Assembly (NCBI GenBank): GCA_914767715.1
Contig: OU612067.1
Span: 1,240,001 to 1,304,000 of the forward strand
DNA length: 64,000 nucleotides
Direction: 5' to 3'
From: Membranipora membranacea
Taxonomy: Eukaryota > Bryozoa > Gymnolaemata > Cheilostomatida > Membraniporidae
Below, piece by piece: positions 50,196 through 61,000 of the stretch; the stretch's first letter is position 1; the number at the start of each line of letters is the position of its first letter. Below the pieces are notes generated by a model, which saw only the letters and a program-made list of their open reading frames with translations, ran no database searches and had not been told where the DNA came from. The position numbers and the translations under genes are program-made.

Positions 50196-51663
50196 TAAAT
50201 CAATCAAAAACAGTAAAACAGTACTGTTTTTATATCTATGCTCAGTACCCATGTTATTCTATCCTGGAACTTGAGTGATAGCAAATATTAATGTAGTTCC
50301 CAAAGATTACAACATGATTCACAAAAACCACTGTGACCAGCGATGAGATTTGAGTGGTTGACATGTTTTTTTTTGCATGTGTTTATTGCTTACTATAAAA
50401 ACTAGAATGAGTAAAACGGTATCAAAGGTATATAAAAAGTTTAAAAGCAATGGGACAGTCAGATAGCACGAAGCTAGAGCAGAGACTGCCCGACTAGAAC
50501 ACTCGATGCCACACTCGCCTGCCGGAACGACAGAGCGAAACATCCGCAACTCGCACACAATCAAACCCCCTCCCACAGGTGCGCCGCCAGGCCACCCAAG
50601 GAATCAGACTGAGTAAATGTTTCCACTCCCAAAAGGTACCTGTTGTACAGGTTGACACCATGGCACAACAGGGACCTCTCACCTCGCTTGTTTCACTATG
50701 CATGTCTGCAACCCGGAAAAATACAGGAAAATTTAAGAAATTTTCCATGGTGTATTCTTGGTTTTTCCAGTTTTTTCCGGGTAATTTCCGCACGGCGACG
50801 GTTTTCTAGGGGTAATAAATGACCCCGGATTTTATGATTTCAATTTGAGATATTTGGGTTGATTACACCCTGGAGATTTTCACCCTAGATATTTGAATAC
50901 CGGTAAAAATCAATCCTTTTTCCACCCAGAATTACACAAGAAATATACAAGTTGATTCCAGAAATTCCATGCTTATTCAAGTCAAATTCTAGACAGCATG
51001 TTTCAAGGGGGTAGAACACCAGGGAGATTATTTCACCCTGGGAAAAGACAACCTGGAAACGTATGAGGAAATTGCTTGGCATTATCTGTATTTTTCCTGG
51101 TAATTCCCATGATTTGGGTGAGAAGGGCAAGAGAGAAAGGGCAATTGTTGGGCGGAGGCCTGAGTATTATTACATCAGTTTCCTGACTGACCACCAAATA
51201 TAAATGTTCCTGTTTATGACAAAACAGAGGGTGGGCTGCCACTAAAAAGGTTCGCAAGTTGCCCGGAGTCCTCATACTGAGAGTGTGATACATCCCAGTA
51301 AACTAGAATGCATCCTAGAGGTAAGGCCATAGTGGACCTCCTAACCGTGAGTGTCCACAAGGTTGAAGAAAATTCTACCAATAAGTCTCACTAAACATTA
51401 TTTCCGAATAGTGTCTTACTGGTTGCATTGCACATTTTCAATGACTTCAATAAGGCAAAATTATTACCACTGCTTTTGAGCATTCAAACTGGCAGGTTAA
51501 TCTACATTGTTTATCGTTGTAAGAAAGTATTTCTATTTGAGGTATGATATATTCAAAGTTGGTTTCTTAACAAGGGAGACAATTACCAATAATTTGTTCA
51601 AAAATATGTTAATTATAGGATTAGTGTGTGTAATTAATAATCAGTCAAAAGGCCCATCGTACA

Positions 51664-51731
51664 ACAAAGGCATGTGTGTTGAGTAGGCCATTGTTGTACA
51701 ACAATGGCCTACTCAACACACATGCCTTTGT
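51664..51731. repeat. Perfect palindrome, about 32-bp arms
   Basis: AAAGGCATGTGTGTTGAGTA, then GGCCATTGTTG, mirrored with no loop (centre GTAC). It lies inside the inserted block at 50366-53914. Confidence 0.9.
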
Positions 51732-52852
51732 ACACTGAAATATCATTCCCACTAGATAATAGATGGTAGTGGATTACCTTGGGTACACTCATGGACTTAA
51801 TTAATAAGTCTATAGGTACACTCATGGATTACTCCTTGGCACTATACCAGTTTAATTAACAGAGACTAGCATTGAAATTCAGTGGTACTACAGGTTACTA
51901 ACATAAATAAAGGCCAGGTTATGGAATCAATGAAATTTTGACTTCACTTTCACGAATCCTGCTGCAGTCTACTGACTACTGGACCCAATTGAGGCCCCAG
52001 ATGCGCTCCGACCTGCCTGCAAACTGAGAGTAACTTGGCGCCGCATATGGCAGCCGCACCCTTAAGGCACCTGTATTTCTCAGTCCTCGGGCAGAGCCAT
52101 TCATCCAAGTTCAACCCACATTTAACCCAAATCAGTGAATAAATTTTGGTGTGACCCATCTGATGAAAAACATTATATCTTGACTTTATCCTGACCAGCC
52201 ACCTGGAAAACTAATAAGTTTGGCCGAGCCTTACCCAGTGATTCACGGTAATGTCAAATTGGCAAATTTGTTTGGCAGTTCCAGGAAGAATTTTTCTGCC
52301 CTTAAAAAAAGTTTGACATATTCCGTGCAGAGACTTCTATACCAGGGTGGAATATCTTCACCTGGATAAAAAATCCTTGGCTCTGATCTACTTATAATTT
52401 TTCTACCCAACAAAAGTTTTGCTCTGCCCGTGAAACCTTGCTCTCATTCTAGGCAGAAACTTTCAGGGGTGGAATTCATTTTCTACCTGTCGAAAATGCT
52501 TCCTTGAAAATTTGTTGTGCTGTTCCAGGAAGAATTTTTCTGCCCGTAATCTTTTTTTCATATTCCAGGCAGAGATATCTTTACCAGAGTGGAATAATTC
52601 CACCTTGAAAAAATCATCTGGTAGCAAATCCGACCCGGAAAGCAGAACTCTGGGTAGGAGACTGATTTACTAGGGTGTATATTTCTACATAGATTATTAA
52701 AAACAAGGTGGTATTTTCCTACCTGGAAAAATTTACTTCCCTGTGAAAAAAAAAGTGACGTAAGTTGGTGATATGCAGATAAATTCTGCGTCATTTCTAG
52801 GGTGGATATTTGAAAGTCTAGGTTGTAAATGCATTTGCTAGGTTCAAAATTT

Positions 52853-53904
52853 CTACCTAGAAATTCGCTCCTGGAGTCCCAAAACTCCGGGGTTTTTCTT
52901 GTCATTTTCTGCCTTGCACAGATGCATAGTGTTTTTGGCCTTTTTTGTTCGTAAATTATTTAATCTTGTGTTATAATCATGTTCTGATTTTAGAGAGTTG
53001 ATAAACTCATTCGAAAATGTTCTTAAAAATAGTTTTAAAGAGCAGTATTGGAATAACATATTCAAAGGCATTATATTCAAAGTCTTAAAAAGGGTTGAAA
53101 CATGATCTCTGGTTTTTTCTTTAATATTACTCTTACACAAGCCTTTTGGAGGACTATTACTCGTTTAAGGTCATTTTCCGAAGCATGGCCCCAGAACTCT
53201 ATTCCATAGAGCAGGTGCGGGTAAAAAAATGAGTAATATAGTTCGATCATTGTTTTTTTGTCAAAATATGGCCTTACTACACGCATCATTATTACAACCA
53301 AATTTAATTTTTTGCACAATTCATTTATGTGCGACTTAAAAGTAATATTTGAATCAAGAATAATACCTAAAAATTTAGTTTCATTTTTCAGTTCAAGGGT
53401 GTTGGTATTCAGTTTGATAACATGGTCATCGGCACTGATAGCTTTTCTTGGGGATTTAAAAATTACCTGAAAAGTTTTGGAATAGTTAAGTACTAGTTTA
53501 TTAGCTAAGCACCAATTTTCAACTGTGTTTAGTTCTTGACTTAAAATAGTATGGTTTGTACAAAATATATTAGTGTCTTCTGCATACAGTATGTAATTTA
53601 GTGCAGGCGCTGCATTCAAGAGGTCGTTTATGTAAATCAAAAATAAAAGTGGCCCCAAGTTTGAACCTTGGGGTACTCCTATGTTGATGTCACGTTACTG
53701 AGATACAGAAGTATTTACAATAACATATGGTTTACGATTTTTGAGGTAATTTTCTATGAGAGATGTGGCACAGGGTAAAAATCCATTAAACGGTAGCTTT
53801 TTGACTAAAACTTCATGATTAATAGTATCAAACGCCTTTGAAAAATCTAAAAATATACCAAATGTGCTGTTGCAGCGGTTAAAATTTTCATACAATTGTT
53901 CCAT
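52853..53904 (-). pseudogene. Non-LTR retrotransposon reverse transcriptase fragment
   Basis: Minus-strand frames give RT motifs in order. Motif A is GIFLDFSKAFDTINHEVL; then come GVPQGSNLGPLLFLIYINDL and the active-site box YAEDTN (normally YADD). After these lie KTKFLGIILDSN-type residues and the tail YYSFFYPHLLYGIEFWG, then, in another frame, LFKTLNIMPLNMLFQY and HDYNTRLNN. The order fits the CR1/Jockey-like clade. The copy is dead: the N-terminal fingers and endonuclease are missing, there is an in-frame TAA after SVSQ near 53695, a frameshift near 53110, and the first catalytic Asp of the box is Glu. The neighbouring DNA shows that it is an insertion. Confidence 0.85.
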
Positions 53905-53960
53905 GAGCTATTGTTGTTACATAACAACCCGTTGATTTTTATCATGTAGGTTTGCCTTTT

Positions 53961-53977
53961 ACCCCCCCCCCCCCCCT
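53961..53977. repeat. Homopolymer C tract
   Basis: About 16-17 consecutive C. Similar C runs lie near 56333 and 57186 and a G run near 49067. Length is prone to sequencing error. Confidence 0.85.
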
Positions 53978-54317
53978 GCATCCTTCCTTACTTAGAAATT
54001 AGGACATCGCGGTGATGGAAATAATTCAAGAGCATGCTCTCAGAAAATTTTAAAAGTAAAGGCTGTTGCTGCTCGAGCTGTTCGTTATATCAGATAAGCC
54101 AAATTCTCTCTCCATCCACAGGAGAATGCAAGAGAAATCGTCTTTAGCCGTTACGGAGTCATTGTTGCACCTGTCATTATCTCTCTCACACTCCGTCTGA
54201 TTGGTTAAAGTTGAGACAAGTGTCCTCACACCTACTGTTGTGCTAAGTCAGGGACACGCTGACTGAGTTTGTAGGAGGATTGGAGGTCATGTCACATTAA
54301 AGGACGGGCTTAGAGGG

Positions 54318-54324
54318 TATTTAA
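54318..54324 (+). promoter_or_regulatory. Possible TATA-like box of the GPCR gene
   Basis: TATTTAA overlaps the first in-frame ATG of the GPCR frame. If it is the promoter, transcription would start near 54345 and translation at the second ATG (54372). Confidence 0.25.
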
Positions 54325-55478
54325 TGGAAGTTACACTGCTGAGAATTATCAGTCACCCACAATACACAGCAATGGACGTAACACAAAATATCTCGGAACG
54401 TCACACCAACCTGCTGACACATGACAAAGATGGATTATTAGCACCTATAGTATCTTCAGTCTATCTGAGATTATCTAACACTATCGCTTCAGCAGCTTTT
54501 AGTGTTAACTTTTTTCACATGGTGGTTTTAGCTATAAAACCAAAGTCAAAGCGGCTCAGAGCTCAGAACTTCAAAGTGATGCTCATGACTGTTGCTCTTT
54601 GTGACTTCCTACTTCTAACAGGACAGTTAGTTCTCAATCATCATGTGATACAGCAGGTTTTATTTCATGTTCACTGGATATGTGTTGTGACAGCTACGCT
54701 GAAACACAGCCTGGTCATTTTTGAGCCTTGTCTGTTTTTGGTGATGAGTTTGGAGATTTTTGTAACGCTGAGATTTCCTGACAAATACCGAAAAGCTCTT
54801 TCTACCAAGAAACTTGTCTTATTTTTATTTATTATCTTTACCATCATATTTACATTTTCCGGTTGTATGGCGGGCGTTTATTACGGGCAAGCTTTTTCAA
54901 CAAGAGGGTTTGGGTCGTGTTCTTTGAGCAGTAAGCAGATGCCAAAGCTTGGAGTAGGATCAACTCTTCTAGGTTTGAGTGTATTGGCATCATTTTTATT
55001 ATCATCAATACTGACAATCGCTAAGATCTCAAGCATAGAGTCCAAAACTTCCATGATGTGTCTTCGAAATTCTCCTCTACGGCATAAAAAAGCAGCCGTA
55101 ACCATCGGGCTGCTAGCCGCAGCCAAAATCCTCTGCTGGACACCAAGCTTTGTGAGCATCATAGTCTCATGCCTGACAGATAATTCCTCAAACACAATCT
55201 TGAGTTGTTCGGCAGAGTTAATATTGACTTTGTTCCCGATTACAACACCAGTGATATACTTCTGTACGAGTCAAGACCATAGACGATTCATCATAAAAAC
55301 TCTGACAAGAAAAAGCAATAATACAGTCACCCCATCTCCGGTTATCCCTCGTCGCATAGCTGTACTCGATCGGCTAGCTCTACCACCGAACAGAACACAC
55401 GGCAATCCGAGGAGGACCTCACAGATCTCTGTTATGACTGTGTCTCAATCTATCGCCAGCATATCTTGGTTATATTGA
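54324..55478 (+). CDS. Rhodopsin-like (class A) G-protein-coupled receptor, single exon
   Basis: Intronless frame of 384 codons; a start at 54372 (MDVTQNISERHTN, 368 aa) is an alternative because of the TATA-like box just upstream. Seven hydrophobic segments lie at about 49-71, 85-105, 118-146, 163-187, 209-234, 256-284 and 293-315. Class A hallmarks are N62 in TM1, ALCDF with D94 in TM2, CWTP (271-274) in TM6 and TPVIY (308-312) in place of NPxxY in TM7. At the end of TM3 the DRY box reads E-I-F (144-146), so the G-protein-contacting arginine is missing. C120 or C136 in TM3 and C199 in extracellular loop 2 could form a disulfide. The cytoplasmic tail is Ser/Thr-rich (TVTPSPVIPRR, RRTSQISVMTVS), suiting phosphorylation. 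The ligand is unknown. Intronless receptors of this kind are common in expanded invertebrate families. Confidence 0.85.
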   Translation: MEVTLLRIISHPQYTAMDVTQNISERHTNLLTHDKDGLLAPIVSSVYLRLSNTIASAAFSVNFFHMVVLAIKPKSKRLRAQNFKVMLMTVALCDFLLLTGQLVLNHHVIQQVLFHVHWICVVTATLKHSLVIFEPCLFLVMSLEIFVTLRFPDKYRKALSTKKLVLFLFIIFTIIFTFSGCMAGVYYGQAFSTRGFGSCSLSSKQMPKLGVGSTLLGLSVLASFLLSSILTIAKISSIESKTSMMCLRNSPLRHKKAAVTIGLLAAAKILCWTPSFVSIIVSCLTDNSSNTILSCSAELILTLFPITTPVIYFCTSQDHRRFIIKTLTRKSNNTVTPSPVIPRRIAVLDRLALPPNRTHGNPRRTSQISVMTVSQSIASISWLY

Positions 55479-55582
55479 GAATTATCTGCTCCCACCTCAC
55501 TCTGCTCCTACCAGCTGTTTGCTTAGCTATTGGACTTATTGTTTTTAATCATTCATTTTCCTAACAAATAATTTATTTTTTC

Positions 55583-55588
55583 AATAAA
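55583..55588 (+). promoter_or_regulatory. Polyadenylation signal of the GPCR gene
   Basis: AATAAA about 105 bases after the GPCR stop at 55476-55478. Confidence 0.65.
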
Positions 55589-57405
55589 TATTCTGGACTG
55601 AAATATATCAGATCGAGCAAACTTATAATGATTGATTTGATCTGAGCACGATCTGAGTGTAGCTTAATTTCATCACACTCTCCTGTTTGATGGTGCCATT
55701 AGTTATCTCAGAAGATGTGAGGTTCAGTCCTTTAATTTTATACTTGTCAATACACGAATGCACTCAAGCCATGCTGTGAATGAATATAAAATTTTTACTT
55801 CATTCATCATAATATTTACTCAATCAGGCCTTAGTTATGGTCTTTTTGACAGCATTTTTGGCGTTATGAAAAAATGAAGCCAAATGTATCTACCTTTGAT
55901 GGTCTGTACTGATCTCGATAAATTCATTATACTGCTGAAAATTTGGGTGTGTGTCATTTAAACAGCATTCCAGTGGAAAATTGCAAAACATTTGGCTCTT
56001 ACTTATTCAATCTATCTCAACTTGTTGCTTAAAATCTTACATCATATTATCAAATTAAAAACCTCAGACACATTATAGCGTGACATAAACAACCACTTTG
56101 GGCTCATCATATATTATTTTCAACAAAAAATGAGGACGGAAAATATCTCTAAGAATTAATATAACCTGATAAGAAATTTTTAGCTCAGCTATCCACTTTG
56201 CTAAAAACAGCCTTTTCGGCCTCATTTCCATGATAAAATGATGCAACGTCAACCAATCACATTTTTGATAAGCTTTTTGCACTCTGTAGCTCGTCAGCTT
56301 CCCAACGGTGTATATAAAGTTGATATTTGCTTCCCCCCCCCCGGTGTCTCTACCTTAAATCATTTACCGAAGGAAATTATGATGAGTAACTTATCTGCTA
56401 AGAAGGAAAGCTTTCATCATTGTTGTACGTGGAAAAGTACAAAGATATGTTTATATTATGTTTATAGGTATACAACAATGAAACCGTTATGTATATGACA
56501 TCAATCAGTAAACATTGGTGCTAAGAGTCGCTTTTGACACCTGCTCCACAAGCTGTGAAAACTTTGAGTATAGGACGTCTGTCTGCAACAAATAACACAT
56601 TTATAAATTTGGTGTGAGAGAACAGTCATGCAATGAAGAGAACTTTACGTAAATCGTGTAGTTTCTAGATTTCTTTCTGGCAACACGCCATCCTATTGCA
56701 GAGATTAGAAGCAGCTTCAAATATTGTCGATAGATGTGTGGTAAGGTTCAAAATCACGGCAGCTTTTGCGGATAAAGTTGTGTTCTTCTTAATTCTGTTT
56801 TTATTGATATATACATTGACATTCAAGTGATGAAAGGGTCACACCCATAGATGTAAGAAGTTTTGCATATCTATGGTCACACCATATCCATAGGATATTT
56901 TACTGAGGATGTTCGTCTAGTTATCTCTACCGTGGATGTGTTACCTGTTGCTGTTTGCTTTTTTTAATGAAGATGAACCTTGGCTTCAGAGGTAGACTGT
57001 TATGACTCAAAATTCGGCAATCATAATATGGGCAGGCTAACCTGTGACCTTTAGTTTAGTTCCTAATTTGCAGACATTGCTATATGGACCTCAACGATTT
57101 TTCAAGCATTCAAACCTCACAATATCCCAGTAATGGTTAGAAGTGCACCAGGAACCCAGCTGAGATTTTACCATGACTCTTTTTGCCCCCCCCCCCCCCC
57201 CTACCTTCCATACTTATATTTAGATATTAGACAAGCTCTGTATACTATACATTTATTATATATTGAGCAATGCAAAGAAGATATTATGTATGAAGCCTTC
57301 AAGGTAAGGTAAATTGTAGTGAGAAGGAAAGTGACACAAGGAATTAAAAGCACAAATCATTAGAGTGGAGATAGTCAGCATTTTGCCTCATATTATCGGT
57401 CCCTA

Positions 57406-57478
57406 TAGCTACTGTGCATTAGCTGTGTTGGAAGATAACTTGGGGATAACTTCCAACACAGCTAATGCACAGTAGCTA
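57406..57478. repeat. Perfect hairpin, 29-bp arms, 15-base loop
   Basis: TAGCTACTGTGCATTAGCTG plus TGTTGGAAG (57406-57434) is mirrored exactly at 57450-57478, with a 15-base loop. It sits about 600 bases beyond the chitin synthase stop on its 3' side. A MITE-like origin is likely; a structured RNA is possible if the 3' UTR extends this far. Confidence 0.9.
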
Positions 57479-58085
57479 GGGTCCCTAGGACTCATGCACA
57501 CTGCTGAAGTCCAGGACACTGAACTAAGGAGTAGTACACGCCTACAATCAGAGATATCCCGCTCTCTGTTGGTAAGGCACATGATTGTGAGCAAAAAAGG
57601 CATTCAAAAAGGATAAAATAGCAACGAAAACAGATTAGAAGAATGTCTGAGAATATGATAAATATACAAGAAAAGCAAGATCCTCAAAAAACAACAATTT
57701 AACAATAGGTTATATAAAAATTGATAGGTATATGATTATAGACGTTGAATTATGGATGATTATTAAAAACACACACTGTATGTAATTCTTCTTCATGGAG
57801 AGCTAACCTACTCCTCTTATTGTGTGTTTAAATGAAGTTCCTCTTATCGTATGATAATTCTGAAATTTCTCCTCAATTTTTCAACAATACTCAGAAGCTG
57901 CGTTAATATGATCCCTAGGGCATTGATCAGGAATAACTGTCCCTTCTACAAGCCAGCTAATTGTAAAATATCAGGAAAATGTCAGTCTCATAATGTATGA
58001 TGAGATATGTTAGATGTTAACTACTCTTGCACTTGCAGTACTTAGGAGTATTGATGATCACATATGTTTGACTTTTGTTGACGGA

Positions 58086-61000
58086 TTAAGTCGATGTACC
58101 AGCGCTCTCACTCTGGAATCGTCTACGAGACAGAGGGGTTGGAGGTACGGCTATAGATGATAACTTAGCTCTCTGTGGATCTTTACTCTTCAACATCTTA
58201 ACCGTCTGCCTTCTCTGCTTCTGTGAATATAAGAAATAGACAGTATTAGTTATGTGCATATCTTTGAATAATAGATACTTTGTATGTACCACCAGTTAAA
58301 ATCATTGTCTATGAAAATTAAGAAACTGGCTTTGTACAACAAGCTTCCAACTATATGAACCTTGTTATCCACCCATCCACCATAAAATCTCACTTTCAAT
58401 TCAATCTACTGGCTTATTTTGTAACTCGTGATCTGAGTGATGTCCTGGTGATTGTGTGACGAGAGCTCTTTATTATGAACTCTGTCTATTTTTTTGGGTC
58501 AAACTTCTCTTTATTTCCCCACCACAAGGATGTTCCCCCTTATGAATAATAGACTAGTTTTGTAGTTTCGGTAGATTCCAAAAGCATGCTTATCCATGTG
58601 AATTGAAATCTTTTAATTTCTCTGCAGATAATTAGTTTGGTACTCTCATTTATCTTACCCCTGACATTTTACGGAAGCGCTTCTCAAGATCAGCTTCACT
58701 CTCTTTCTCTAGCGAGGCCAGAGCCGGGGCGAGAGCTTCCTGTAGATTGGTCACCTCTGGAGCCATAGTGGCTTTCTTCTCTAATATCTTTTTGGTTGTT
58801 CTTCTGCTCTTACGGATGAAATTATCTAAAAGGAAGGAGGGAGGGGTATTTTATTGTTTATAATTATGTTATAAAAGTGTTTCAATTCATTTTCTCCCTG
58901 GAAACTGTACTCTCATTAAATAGTCAGCCTGCATATTGTGACACTTCATGTTTTTTTGTTTACTTCTGTTTTACTGAGTGCACAATATTGCTTAAAAGAA
59001 TCCCCCTTGAGTAAGGTAAAAGCAAAAAGAAAAGTCAAAATTAAAAAGATTAATACTAACTATTATATGTAACTTGGGTTAAACAGTAGCGATTGGCCTC
59101 GTTTGTTAGTTCTTGATTTCGGTATATAAAAATCAGATAGCTAGGCTGTGAAGCTGTTAAACCTACTTCTAGCGAACGCGTCGTTATCTCCATCATCAGA
59201 TCGAGTCGACTTTGTGTCGTCTGAGTCATCATCAAAGTCTGATCCGAGCTCATCCTCATCTTCATCTTCATCTACATGAGCTGTCACCTTCAGTATGTTC
59301 TCCCATTGTTTACTCTGATCTGTATACAAACAACGTCAATGTTATAAAGGATCTGTTTTATGCTATGAGGGTTCCATGATTGCATTATGTGTATTAGGAG
59401 TTTTCCTCCCATATTTTTGTTTAGTGAACTTGAGTATTTGTAGGTGGAAAAGTTTGCCCTCTTTTCTTTAACCAGACACCCCTAACTAGCTGAACTCTAA
59501 CTCAACCTAATATTTACTCCTCTATGATATGGTGTTATGTACTATGTTAGAAATGTATCTTGGTTCCGGCTGGAGATGTTCGGTCATTCAGGCAGCTGAT
59601 AATGGATTATTAACATGACTGACCCAAACCACAGTTTGCGCTCTGATACGTACTAACATGTCACGGCGCTATATCATGTGACGTTGTGCCAACTAATTAT
59701 CCAAGCTTACAGCACAATATGAATGATGTGCTAATGGATTCTTCAGAACTTCTTAAGTGGAACTAATTCAAAAGTGAAATCTTCCATTGTGAGTATCAGT
59801 GTTTGGAAGTTGGTGTGAAAAGGTTGGTATTTTCACACATTGAACAATCATTGGTTCTTCCTCCGACGCGGTTACTGGCCTAGTATAGAGATATAATGGA
59901 ACCTTTTAACAATATATTCACATTCAAGACCATTAGGTCAGAGTGCCCCAACATATCAGCCCTGCAAATGTGGGAAAGTGTAGAATGAAATATGGAAAAA
60001 AGGGAGTATTCTGTTCTGTGGACTTACTTACCTATCTTAGGAGTTCTAAGTTTAGTTGAGGCCATTATATGCCAGAAGGTGCCGAGTCTGTGCACAACCA
60101 TACCAAAGAACTGAATACCGAGTACCAGCATGAAGAAGACGAGAAACACGAGAGAGAGAGGCTCTACGCGAGCCGAAGCCACCGGTCCACATGGCCTGCA
60201 TAACAGAACAGAAATGGAGCTGTTGTGTCACCTGATCACACACATTTCATTTCATTGTATATTTTTTGACCAACCCAGATGACATGACATGTTACCTAGG
60301 CTCTCTTGATTAGATCCACATTCATCAGTTACCCAAACATGGCCCATCAACATCATCTATGTACTGTCATAGTTGCTGTGACTTCAAAATCAGTTAACGC
60401 AGGTATATAAGATCTACGTATTTCATGACTGACATGTTCAAATATCCAAGAAAAACGCAGCAACTACAAATTTGTAAGATGATTATTACCAATCGAAGCT
60501 GAGTGTGCCGGCGTTTGTTTGGAGGGTAAACACAATAGTGATAAACATGGCATTAGTGAGGAAGAATCCAAAGTTGACATTAACTCTCAGGTCCAGTAGC
60601 TGGTTCTCAATCTGAAAGGAGATAACAGTCAGAGTATTACAAGGAGGCAGTGAATGGTGTGCTGTACCCTTAGATCAAATCTCCGCCAACAATGTTGTTG
60701 CTGGAGAGCAAAGCAGTTTTGATAAGTTGCTGCTCTAACATAACCTCCTGTGTTTGAGCTTGTGATTGGGTGATATAACATAAATATATTTGTATTAAGA
60801 TGTGGATGTTGTCACTGGTGCATCTGTCACGGCAAGGAGTGTAATAGAATACTCTATGATAGGCGTACCTGTTCTTGTTTTATTTTATTAGTGTCCAGAG
60901 GAGCGAGATATTTGATAATGAACGATTCCCAGAACAGGATCTCATCTCCATCTATCGGTATGACCTCCCCGTCTCCACATCGATCGTCGTCCTCACTCCA

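Larger units (their letters stand above)
46585..50365. other. Repeat-rich intergenic region
   Basis: No gene recognised. Contains a hairpin at 48099-48215, an AGCTT run at 48820-48842, a C run near 48517, a G run near 49067-49081, a TTACTCTGTGA-family hairpin at 49574-49621, and the first copy of a duplicated segment at about 49845-50195. A minus-strand open stretch at 47060-47278 (IKVEKAIHALNVNHTLNSYM) could be a stray exon. Confidence 0.5.
50366..53914 (-). mobile_element. Inserted block ending in a 5'-truncated non-LTR retrotransposon
   Basis: This block separates the two halves of the second copy of the duplicated segment, so it was inserted there. Read on the minus strand it starts with reverse-transcriptase sequence and ends with AATAAA (TTTATT at about 50383) and a run of nine A (T at 50366-50374), as expected of a LINE 3' end. 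GTTGACAT on the left and GTTACATAAC on the right may be a decayed target duplication. About 2.4 kb between the RT part and the tail is non-coding. It contains degenerate repeats (for example TTCCAGGAAGAATTTTTCTG at both about 52279 and 52526), so further nested insertions are likely. Confidence 0.5.
55479..58085. other. Interval between GPCR and chitin synthase 3' ends
   Basis: Contains the GPCR 3' UTR, C tracts near 56333 and 57186, a perfect hairpin at 57406-57478, and presumably the chitin synthase 3' UTR. No other coding exon recognised. Confidence 0.5.

Noticed and set aside
50319-50809. Overlapping frames on both strands around 50320-50810
   Set aside because: They lie in the inserted repeat block and have no recognisable domain; the slightly higher GC explains the open frames.
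53258-53470. Plus-strand frame over the reverse transcriptase
   Set aside because: Shadow of the minus-strand retrotransposon coding region.
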